Of a stretch of 5,774 nt of DNA, positions 1 to 5,774 are shown piece by piece. Every line of letters begins with the position of its first letter. The first letter of the stretch is position 1. A program made the position numbers and the translations under genes. The stretch comes from Bacteroidales bacterium (GTDB taxonomy: Bacteria; Bacteroidota; Bacteroidia; Bacteroidales; UBA4181), in contig JAITTD010000185.1 of the NCBI GenBank assembly GCA_031287245.1, forward strand, positions 1 to 5,774. Reading direction: 5' to 3'. Under the pieces are notes generated by a model. That model was not told where the DNA came from, ran no database searches, and was given only the letters and a program-made list of their open reading frames with translations.

Positions 1-28
1 CGATTCACAATCTCAACCGATTCGAACC

Positions 29-802
29 TTAAATTTCCGTCGCTAATACTTCAAACGTTGTTTTTTTTCCGGCGTGGTAGGTCATTCCCGTGTCGAAAAT
101 CCATGTCCATCGCTGGGCATCCGGCTTTGTTGTGATGGGATGGTAAACGGATATGTTACTTTTAATTAGTTGATTGTCAGGTGAATATATCTTTTCTTCA
201 TAGTCGGCAACTATGCAAGAATGTTGCACTGGTAAATTTTGGAGATGATAATTCTGCACTTTTTCGCGGAAAACCCTCAGTTCGTCTTTATCCAAATCAA
301 AGAATTGCAACAGATAATCCACCAACAGAATATCTAATTGATTGATTATGTTGCAGGAACACACAAAATCGTAGTTATCCAAATCGGGTAGGAGAGTCGG
401 TGTAAGGGAATCCAGCGGCGGACGTTCTTTTTTGTAGCGATATTGCCGCACATAGTGATATACAGATTGCATAAATCCTGAAATATCGCAGGTTATCAGT
501 TTCACATTGCCCATTTTTTGTGCTTTCTGCTTCACCTGCGATGGATGCCGAATGTCTGCAAGCGTTACCAGGTCGAAGATATGGCTCAGTTCGTCGAGAG
601 GCACGTCCAGCAGCCAGCCGCTGCCCAAAATGAGGCACGAATGTCTGTCTTTGCCCAGCGCCGATTGCAGCACAAACTTCCGCGTGTTCTGCAAATGCGC
701 GTCCCAACCTTGTTTTTCGCGTCTGTATCGTCGCAAAATGCCCGATTGGTCTTCGTAATAGCCCATTTCACGATATATCCGCTTCGAAGAATGAAAAAAC
801 AT
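29..802 (-). CDS. SAM-methyltransferase-like protein of unknown activity
   Basis: This is a 257-residue soluble protein. A Rossmann-type nucleotide-binding pattern is visible: SCLILGSGWLLDVP (55-68) as motif I, Asp83 in LADIRHP as the acidic motif II residue, CD at 105-106 as a possible adenine-contact site, and DFVCSCNIINQLDILL (145-160) in the motif IV position. The C-terminal strands include RWTWIFDTG (231-239). The glycine loop (GSGW) is shorter than the canonical GxGxG, so SAM binding is likely but catalysis is less certain. The N-terminus is basic (RRYRREKQGW, 24-33). The start at 802 lies 15 bp after the upstream stop; Met13 (766) is an alternative start that would remove a short basic leader. 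No membrane segment is seen. I recall similar proteins near Bacteroidota pigment-type loci, but this is memory, not a search. A role as a head-group methyltransferase, or as a non-catalytic partner, is inferred. The last 28 bp of the window after its stop hold no recognisable start. Confidence 0.85.
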   Translation of the reverse strand: MFFHSSKRIYREMGYYEDQSGILRRYRREKQGWDAHLQNTRKFVLQSALGKDRHSCLILGSGWLLDVPLDELSHIFDLVTLADIRHPSQVKQKAQKMGNVKLITCDISGFMQSVYHYVRQYRYKKERPPLDSLTPTLLPDLDNYDFVCSCNIINQLDILLVDYLLQFFDLDKDELRVFREKVQNYHLQNLPVQHSCIVADYEEKIYSPDNQLIKSNISVYHPITTKPDAQRWTWIFDTGMTYHAGKKTTFEVLATEI

Positions 803-817
803 TTGTAATGCTTCAAC

Positions 818-1072
818 TTAGCGGGAAACAGCACCTTTTATGAATTGAATGGCGCCAAAAATGATGGCACCCCAAGCAACCATATACCGTCCACCGCTAC
901 TTGCAGCGGAATAGGTCATAACGGTCACTATCGTGCCGCCAATACACCACAACGCACCTGCAATCATATCTTTATTGGCTTTTTTCTTTTTAGCACTTTT
1001 TTTCTCTTCCAAGATCTGGGCATATAGTTTAATTCTATTAGCAACCTCTTGTTCAGCATTTTTATCTTTCAT
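818..1072 (-). CDS. Small membrane protein with two predicted helices, function unknown
   Basis: This is an 84-residue protein. The N-terminal third is highly charged and probably helical, ending in a lysine-rich run around 24-34 (KKSAKKKKANK). Two hydrophobic helices follow, about 36-57 (IAGALWCIGGTIVTVMTYSA) and 63-80 (YMVAWGAIIFGAIQFIKG), joined by a short SSGGR turn. The lysine run before helix 1 predicts, by the positive-inside rule, a cytoplasmic N-terminus with the C-terminus also inside. The ALWCIGG...WGAIIFGAIQFIKG pattern resembles small uncharacterised Bacteroidota membrane proteins I have seen, but no function is assigned. The leader is AT-rich (TAAAATAAATGTT before the ATG), typical of a Bacteroidota gene start. 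It sits between two methyltransferase-like genes on the same strand, 92 bp after the first and 15 bp before the second. Whether it belongs to the same pathway is unknown. Confidence 0.8.
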   Translation of the reverse strand: MKDKNAEQEVANRIKLYAQILEEKKSAKKKKANKDMIAGALWCIGGTIVTVMTYSAASSGGRYMVAWGAIIFGAIQFIKGAVSR

Positions 1073-1106
1073 AACATTTATTTTAATTTAATTGATAGAA
1101 AAACAA

Positions 1107-1135
1107 CAAACATTTCTTTTTTTGTTTTTACGAAA
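1107..1135 (-). promoter_or_regulatory. Weak candidate Bacteroidota-type promoter for the 84-residue membrane protein gene
   Basis: The minus strand has AATGTTTG at 1114-1107, one mismatch from the Bacteroidota -7 consensus TAnnTTTG, with a TTTC (1135-1132) about 17 nt upstream in place of the -33 TTTG. Transcription from it would begin near 1100 and give a leader of about 28 nt before the ATG at 1072. The region is very AT-rich, so a chance match is quite possible. If real, genes 4 and 5 could be transcribed separately from the exporter and methyltransferase genes. Confidence 0.25.
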
Positions 1136-1164
1136 TAAATCTGAAAAAGTTCCAAAAAATATGT

Positions 1165-1971
1165 TTATTTTATCGCCTTCACCTTCAATCCCGTGCCGCT
1201 ACTGTGTTGTGCGCATACATCCCATTGGTTCAGCAGCAGACAAAAGAGAATGACAAGCAGATAATACACAGGAAGCAGCAAAATGAACAGTTTGGATATG
1301 TTCAACAGGCGCAAGGGGAATTTCATGCTGAGCAGCCACGAGATGTGCCCTGGAAAACCGTAGGTGTAGGCGGCTTCCACATGAGTGAAACCGGCTTTGC
1401 GGAGTTTGTCCTGTATAGCAGCCATGTTGTAACCGTCTCGCACGTGTTCGTCGATGAAAGAGCCGTGATGCTCGTCGGCATCCGAGCCGCCCAAGTCAGA
1501 AGGGGTAGATATGAGCAAAATGCCCCCCGGTTGGAGCGACCTGCAAATGTTTGCAAACACGGCTTCATCGTCCTCAATGTGTTCCATCACGTCCACTGAG
1601 AGCGCCAAATGGTAGGTGTCCGGCTCTACAAATGTGGTGAGGTCGGCTGTTTCAAACCGCACCCTCTCGCTGCGCCCTGTTTGGGCGAAAAAACGGTTGC
1701 AGTCTGCCACCTGTTCGCTTTTCACATCAACGGCTTTGATGCGCCAGCCACGCCCCAAATTCGACAGATAGTAGGTATATTGCCCGAATCCCGCGCCAGC
1801 GTCCAATGCGACAGCATCAGCGGGCAAGGTCTTTTTCAGTTGGCGAAGTTCTTTTTTGATGTGCCATGTACGCAGCAGCAGCACATCCAGCATCCGGTAA
1901 AAAATTTTTCTGAACAGAGGGCGGGTTTCAACAAACCTGCCAAGCGAACTTTTAAGTGTATCGTACTGCAT
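1165..1971 (-). CDS. Class I SAM-dependent methyltransferase with hydrophobic C-terminal segment
   Basis: This is a 268-residue protein of the Methyltransf_11/UbiE-like type. Motif I is ALDAGAGFGQYTYYL (about 55-69), the acidic ribose-binding residue is Asp82 in AVDV, the adenine-contact motif is ADL at 109-111, and motif IV is LSVDVMEHIEDDE (124-136). LQPGGILLISTP (146-157) is the usual post-motif strand. All SAM-binding elements look intact, so an active enzyme is expected. The N-terminal 50 residues are basic and amphipathic. Residues about 223-248 form a long hydrophobic stretch, suggesting attachment to the inner membrane and a lipid-like or membrane-bound substrate. The ATG at 1971 is the only reasonable start; no Shine-Dalgarno site precedes it. 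It follows the exporter fusion by 92 bp on the same strand. Methylation of a pigment or lipid head group is inferred from context; the methyl acceptor cannot be told. Confidence 0.93.
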   Translation of the reverse strand: MQYDTLKSSLGRFVETRPLFRKIFYRMLDVLLLRTWHIKKELRQLKKTLPADAVALDAGAGFGQYTYYLSNLGRGWRIKAVDVKSEQVADCNRFFAQTGRSERVRFETADLTTFVEPDTYHLALSVDVMEHIEDDEAVFANICRSLQPGGILLISTPSDLGGSDADEHHGSFIDEHVRDGYNMAAIQDKLRKAGFTHVEAAYTYGFPGHISWLLSMKFPLRLLNISKLFILLLPVYYLLVILFCLLLNQWDVCAQHSSGTGLKVKAIK

Positions 1972-2063
1972 ATTAATTAATTAATTGAAAGTTGAATTGA
2001 CAGTTGATAATGCGCTTGATATGCAATCTGCATACATTGGATTTAATATTCGTATTTTCATTT
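1972..2063. other. 92-bp AT-rich intergenic stretch with TTGA repeats, a small palindrome and a 26-codon open frame
   Basis: This gap separates the exporter fusion from the methyltransferase. On the plus strand it holds a degenerate run of TTGA units (1985-2010: TTGAAAG, TTGAA, TTGACAG, TTGATAA). It also holds a 6-bp palindrome with a 3-nt loop (TATGCA-ATC-TGCATA, 2020-2034) and an AATT tandem just before the methyltransferase ATG. No T-tract follows the palindrome on the minus strand, so it is not a standard terminator. No convincing -33/-7 Bacteroidota promoter was found, so readthrough from the exporter gene is likely. A 26-codon frame (2061-1981, minus) fills most of the gap. Confidence 0.5.
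1985..2010. repeat. Degenerate short tandem TTGA-unit repeat
   Basis: Four consecutive units start with TTGA and are 5-7 nt long: TTGAAAG, TTGAA, TTGACAG and TTGATAA. The units are imperfect and the array is only 26 bp, so it may be chance in AT-rich DNA or the remnant of a longer intergenic repeat. It overlaps the 3' part of a 26-codon minus-strand frame. Confidence 0.35.
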
Positions 2064-5000
2064 TTATATAAATTTTAAATTTTTCAGGTCTATTATTTTA
2101 TCAAAACCATCTTCCTGCCCAACTGCCGCTGTGTAGCACAAATTTTTCGGTACAGCTGCACAGTTGGCAGCCACAGACAAGCAATCCTCGTTGGGGTCAG
2201 TGGCTGTGACGGCGGTTTGCTTGCAAACGAGCGCCAACAGCAGCGAAAACTCGCCATATCCGCAGTTTTTCACCAATATATACTTGTATTTGGCAAGTTT
2301 TGCAATGATGGCGCTCAGATGTTCCCGTTTCAAGCCGGCGCTGACGGCTTTTGCAATGGATGGTCCCTTGTACAGATAGTTGTGATAAACCATATCGCAA
2401 TAATAATCAGCCGTTTCCACTTCGGAAGACAATTGCGCATACTGTTCTCTGTAAAGCTTACCTACCCCCTTCGCTCGTTCCACATAAGTGTTGCCGAAAC
2501 GCATGTCCTGTGGTATGATGCGGTTCATCACCCGGACGTGTATTGTCCCTTTGCGCAGCATAAACTCTTTCTTGGGAAGAATGTGCCCAATGCCGTGTAT
2601 CATCACCGGAAGCAGGTCTATCTGCAACTGTTCTGCCAAATAAAAAGCGCCTTTGTGAAAACGTTGTATCGAACAATCCTCAGAACGGGTTCCTTCCGGA
2701 AAAATCATGATGGAATAGCCCCGTTCAACAGCCGATTTCAGTTTGTCGATAGCCTTTTCCATTCCGTTGGATACAGGATAGAAGTCGGCATATTTTATCA
2801 AACGTCCGTAAAACGGTGAATTCCATACCCAATCGTTTGTCAGTACTATTATTTTCGGGTGCAACATCAACACACACATTAAATCGACGTGCGACTGGTG
2901 GTTGCAAATCATCACTGCCGGTTTTTCAAAGGTTTCGTCTTGCGGAATGTCGCAAATCATGCGAGCCTGCGGGAAATGGCGCATCACCCAACCTGAAATC
3001 CGGTATAGAATGCGGTGATAGCGAAGTTTGTTTTTCTCGGTTTCCCTGCCTACAGTGAACAGCAAAAACCCCACAAGCGTGATGAACATACTGCAGAAAA
3101 GGAAAACCACAAAGGCATACACGGTAGAGAAAAAATGGATGAAAGTGACCGGCATTCTGCGTTTGACGCCGTTGACCATGGTTAGTCGGCGAAAAACAAG
3201 CGGCGGAAAAATAAATGTCATCAACACAACAGACAACATACCGATGATGGTGACTTGCGCCAAGGAGTGCAGGGCGGGATGCTTGGCGATAATCAGCGAA
3301 CCGATGCCGATGAACATAATCAGCGCCGAGAGGGCAATGCTGTTCTTGTATGATGCCAGCAGTTTCTTCCCATAAGCGTATTCGTACATAAGTCCCTCGG
3401 TGATAAAAATGCTGTAGTCGTCGCCTTGCCCGAAAATAAGCGTGGCGAGGATGATATTCACGATGTTGAAACGAATATCGCAGAGGTTCATGATGCCCAA
3501 AATCCAAAACCAGCCCACCATCAACGGAAGGAATGCCAGCAGGCTCAATTCTGCCCGTCCCAAGGTGAAAAACAGGAACACGAAGACAATCACCCCGCAA
3601 ATATACAGCACAGTGTTAAAATTGTCTGATAAAGCGCTGATTATCTTACGACTCATCGTTCCGGCATCAAATGCGAAGTAGCATTCCTCAAAATCAACGA
3701 ATATATCTTCGCATATATTTACAGTTGATTTTTGGGTATGCAAAATGTTCATCACCATGAAGCGTTCAGGTTCATGGACGATGTAATGGGATGCCAGATT
3801 TTCTGTGACAGGGGAAAAGTAGTCAAATTCTTGAATATCAAATTTTTGTTGTGTTAAATTGACAAAACCGGCAAAAGTGCCTGCGCGAAATCCCAATTCG
3901 GCGCTGTAACGTTCCAATTGTGCCACTGTTGCGCTGTGTTTTTCCCAAAATGTCAGCCACCGTTGGATGCGTTGTTTTTGCATTTCTTTGGATGGCAGAA
4001 AGTTATCTATACCGTTGATTCGCAATATATCGCCCGTGCGCAACAAACTGTCCAAACGCGGCATTGCCCGCTCATGTGCTCTCAACGCCTCGTCAGCCGT
4101 GCGCCCTTCGGACACGAAATAAACGGTTTCACCATCGCTGTTGAGGGAGGCAAGCATTTCTGCAAAATCAGCGCGTTGTTCATCGTTCATATAGTTGATA
4201 GTCTGCATGTTGTTTTCAAATTTCGTATCGAAACTGAACCAACAGAAAAAGACAGACAGGAGCATCACCGCCCACACCACCCATTTGTTTCGTTCGGGCG
4301 AAAAAATGCGTTTGTTGCCCACTGTTGGCAGGTTTTCTTTGCGGGAAACAGGCAATCGCAGATGTGGCACGAAAATCAGCACAAACAGAATGGTACCGAC
4401 CAGCAGGAGAGAGGCAAAAAGTCCCAAATCGCGCATGGCAGCAGAATTGATAAACATTAGACTCAGGAAAGCGCCTACAGTGGTGATGTTGCCGATGAGC
4501 AAAGGCGCCACAATGTGCTTGATAACCGTTTTCATGTCGCGCTCGTGGCGGTAATGGTCCAAGAGATGGAGAGGGTAATTGACGGCAATACCCATGATGA
4601 TGGAGGCTATCCCTACCGCAATCAGGTCAACTTCGGTTTTGAAGACGGCGAGCAGCCCGAAAGCAAACAGCCATCCGAACACGAGCGACACAAAAATAAT
4701 GATGATGATGCGAAAACTTCTGAAAACGTACAGCAGCAAGGCGAAAATCAGTACCAATGCCAGCCATCCGGAAATAATGCTGTCTTTTTTAATTTGTTGC
4801 GCATTGCCAAGCGCAATATCCGTAGCGCCGAAATGCTTTATTTTCAGTTTATTGTCAAACAGGTGTTCGATATCCCGCGCCGTGTGGTCAATCAGTTCAA
4901 TCAATCGCGTGTTGTTGCCGGTTTCGTTAGCAGGGAAAGTCGATTCGATGGTGATAATTCCTTTGCGCCGGTCTTTCGTAAAGATATAATCCTCGTATGT

Positions 5001-5597
5001 GCTATAATGGCTGTCAGCCTGAAAACTGCGCAGACGCGAAAGCAATGGCGCCGATATATGCAGCGGGTCGGCAATGAAGTTTTGCTTGAAAGCAGCGCCG
5101 ACAGGCGAGGAGAGGAGTCGCTTTCCCTCGTCCAGTTGGCGATACAGGCACCTATCTTCCACCAGTGAATCCATCCGCTCATAATCGCTTTCTGTGAGAA
5201 AATAGGGCATATTCGTTACAATATAACGCGATATTTCCTGCATTTGCTGCTGTTCCACCCTGAACGTCATCCGGCGGATGTATCCGGTCGTATCGCGGGC
5301 GGTGATCCGGTCGGCAAAACTGTCAATAGCCGCCGTCAGCATATCCAGCTCGGGATCAGCCATGGCGTCCGCCATCAAGAAACTGACTATCAATTTGTTG
5401 GCAGCGCCTACGTGCTGATAGGCATAATTGATTCGCTCAGTGTTGTGGTCCTGTGGCAGAAATCCCGAAATATCTTCCTTAAAATGAATCCGCAACGAAG
5501 CCAGCAGCAACAGCGCCACAAGCAATACCAATATGCCCCACAAAAAACCTTTATGCGAGGAAAAATAACGTAACAGGTTTAAAACAGGCTTTATCAT
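2064..5597 (-). CDS. MMPL/RND-type exporter fused to PlsC-type acyltransferase and a Rossmann-like C-terminal domain
   Basis: Seen: 1177 residues. Twelve predicted membrane helices are arranged as in RND/MMPL transporters: helix 1 near 17-36, a large periplasmic loop 37-272, helices 2-6 between 273 and 411, helix 7 near 436-456, a second loop 457-658, and helices 8-12 between 659 and 800. The helix-10 motif GQGDDYSIF (D726, D727) is the likely proton-relay site; the helix-4 equivalent reads GIAVNYPLHLLDHYR with Asn340. A further hydrophobic stretch (818-850) precedes an acyltransferase domain (about 851-1055) with NHQSHVD (H900, D905), FPEGTRS (966-972) and LPVMIHG (996-1002). Residues 1066-1177 carry NCGYGEFSLL and VTATDPNED, resembling SAM-binding motifs I and II. 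Known: MMPL exporters and acyltransferases occur in Bacteroidota aryl-polyene/flexirubin loci. Inferred: the protein acylates and/or exports a lipid-like product across the inner membrane. No frameshift was seen. The exact substrate cannot be read from the sequence. Confidence 0.94.
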   Translation of the reverse strand: MIKPVLNLLRYFSSHKGFLWGILVLLVALLLLASLRIHFKEDISGFLPQDHNTERINYAYQHVGAANKLIVSFLMADAMADPELDMLTAAIDSFADRITARDTTGYIRRMTFRVEQQQMQEISRYIVTNMPYFLTESDYERMDSLVEDRCLYRQLDEGKRLLSSPVGAAFKQNFIADPLHISAPLLSRLRSFQADSHYSTYEDYIFTKDRRKGIITIESTFPANETGNNTRLIELIDHTARDIEHLFDNKLKIKHFGATDIALGNAQQIKKDSIISGWLALVLIFALLLYVFRSFRIIIIIFVSLVFGWLFAFGLLAVFKTEVDLIAVGIASIIMGIAVNYPLHLLDHYRHERDMKTVIKHIVAPLLIGNITTVGAFLSLMFINSAAMRDLGLFASLLLVGTILFVLIFVPHLRLPVSRKENLPTVGNKRIFSPERNKWVVWAVMLLSVFFCWFSFDTKFENNMQTINYMNDEQRADFAEMLASLNSDGETVYFVSEGRTADEALRAHERAMPRLDSLLRTGDILRINGIDNFLPSKEMQKQRIQRWLTFWEKHSATVAQLERYSAELGFRAGTFAGFVNLTQQKFDIQEFDYFSPVTENLASHYIVHEPERFMVMNILHTQKSTVNICEDIFVDFEECYFAFDAGTMSRKIISALSDNFNTVLYICGVIVFVFLFFTLGRAELSLLAFLPLMVGWFWILGIMNLCDIRFNIVNIILATLIFGQGDDYSIFITEGLMYEYAYGKKLLASYKNSIALSALIMFIGIGSLIIAKHPALHSLAQVTIIGMLSVVLMTFIFPPLVFRRLTMVNGVKRRMPVTFIHFFSTVYAFVVFLFCSMFITLVGFLLFTVGRETEKNKLRYHRILYRISGWVMRHFPQARMICDIPQDETFEKPAVMICNHQSHVDLMCVLMLHPKIIVLTNDWVWNSPFYGRLIKYADFYPVSNGMEKAIDKLKSAVERGYSIMIFPEGTRSEDCSIQRFHKGAFYLAEQLQIDLLPVMIHGIGHILPKKEFMLRKGTIHVRVMNRIIPQDMRFGNTYVERAKGVGKLYREQYAQLSSEVETADYYCDMVYHNYLYKGPSIAKAVSAGLKREHLSAIIAKLAKYKYILVKNCGYGEFSLLLALVCKQTAVTATDPNEDCLSVAANCAAVPKNLCYTAAVGQEDGFDKIIDLKNLKFI

Positions 5598-5609
5598 GGG
5601 GCTACGGAG

Positions 5610-5617
5610 TCCTTCTT
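5610..5617 (-). promoter_or_regulatory. Possible ribosome binding site of the exporter gene
   Basis: The minus strand reads AAGAAGGA here, followed by 12 nt and then the ATG at 5597. The purine run resembles a Shine-Dalgarno site, but the spacing is long and Bacteroidota usually do not depend on such sites. It is the only gene start in the window with this signal. It mildly supports the ATG at 5597, which places the start just before the first membrane helix as expected for the family. Confidence 0.3.
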
Positions 5618-5624
5618 GCCGATA

Positions 5625-5774
5625 TTATAATCGATTAATTTCTTCTTCGGTAAGTCCGGTAAAGATGCATATTTGCTGTGCGGACATTCCCGCTGCTTTC
5701 ATATTTCGGGCAACATTAGCCTCGCCGATTGCAATGCCTTCCCGCTTTGCGAAATTCAGTCCGCTGGTTAAATC
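5625..5774 (-). CDS. Rpn-family PD-(D/E)XK nuclease/putative transposase, C-terminal 49 residues (partial)
   Basis: This open frame enters from the right edge and ends at a TAA at 5627-5625; it is 49 codons long and has no start in the window. The visible residues read EGIAIGEANVARNMKAAGMS, then a QQI...TGLTEEEI ending. This matches the usual tail of the Rpn/TIGR01784 family: a charged EG-repeat helix, then VARNMxxxGxS, then a helix-turn-helix-like QI-xxxTGLxxEEI. Family members are recombination-promoting nucleases with a PD-(D/E)XK catalytic core, often annotated as putative transposases. The catalytic core would lie outside the window, so its integrity cannot be judged. The C-terminus itself looks complete, not broken. 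It runs in the same direction as the exporter gene and stops 27 bp before it, leaving little room for a separate exporter promoter. The identification rests on the tail motif only. Confidence 0.8.
   Translation of the reverse strand, partial: DLTSGLNFAKREGIAIGEANVARNMKAAGMSAQQICIFTGLTEEEINRL

Noticed and set aside
1..28. Possible start of a further downstream gene at the left edge
   Set aside because: No ATG is present on the minus strand in these 28 bp; a GTG near position 8 cannot be evaluated with so few codons visible.
1105..1126. Hairpin AACAAA/TTTGTT with a 10-nt loop, considered as a terminator after the methyltransferase gene
   Set aside because: The stem is only 6 bp and nearly all A/T in an A/T-rich stretch, so it would be unstable; chance pairing is the simpler explanation.
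2217..2819. 200-codon open frame on the plus strand
   Set aside because: It is antisense to the acyltransferase and C-terminal domains, whose motifs are intact on the minus strand; no independent coding signal was seen.
2926..3600. 224-codon open frame on the minus strand in another frame
   Set aside because: It overlaps the exporter gene out of frame, and its translation is rich in H, R and C with no hydrophobic pattern, whereas the main frame shows clear membrane helices.
3918..4460. 180-codon open frame on the plus strand
   Set aside because: It is antisense to the second periplasmic loop and helices of the exporter and has no domain signature.
4515..5168. 217-codon open frame on the plus strand
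   Set aside because: It lies wholly antisense to the exporter domain, shows no recognisable motif and has a low-complexity Q/N/R-rich translation; it is a shadow of the minus-strand gene.

Overview
The window looks like part of a Bacteroidota genome, most likely Bacteroidales. The grounds are AT-rich intergenic leaders, mostly no Shine-Dalgarno sequence, an Rpn-family gene tail, and an MMPL exporter fused to an acyltransferase of the kind found in Bacteroidota aryl-polyene/flexirubin-type pigment loci. The species cannot be named from the sequence alone.

All supported genes lie on the minus strand, so the reading order runs from the right end to the left. (1) 5774-5625: C-terminal tail of a PD-(D/E)XK nuclease/transposase of the Rpn family, cut by the window edge. 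(2) 5597-2064: a 1177-residue fusion of an RND/MMPL-type exporter with 12 membrane helices, a PlsC-type acyltransferase with intact HX4D and FPEGTRS motifs, and a short Rossmann-like tail. (3) 1971-1165: a class I SAM-dependent methyltransferase with a hydrophobic C-terminal segment. (4) 1072-818: an 84-residue protein with two predicted membrane helices and no recognised function. (5) 802-29: a 257-residue protein with a degenerate SAM-methyltransferase-like fold. Gaps are 27, 92, 92 and 15 bp, which fits one transcription unit, possibly with an internal start before gene 4.

Genes 2, 3 and 5 make sense together as the transport and tailoring end of a lipid-like pathway. The exporter/acyltransferase would attach or move an acyl or aryl-polyene product at the inner membrane, and the methyltransferases would modify the head group or a precursor. 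The aryl-polyene assignment is an inference from gene content: no ketosynthase, acyl carrier protein, dehydratase or ammonia-lyase gene lies inside the window. No RNA gene, CRISPR array, complete insertion sequence or convincing terminator was seen, and no gene-free stretch exceeds about 100 bp.

The most interesting points are the three-part fusion with its short C-terminal Rossmann-like domain, the asymmetry of its two presumed proton-relay sites, the topology conflict caused by an extra hydrophobic segment before the acyltransferase, and three Rossmann/SAM-like folds within 5.6 kb.
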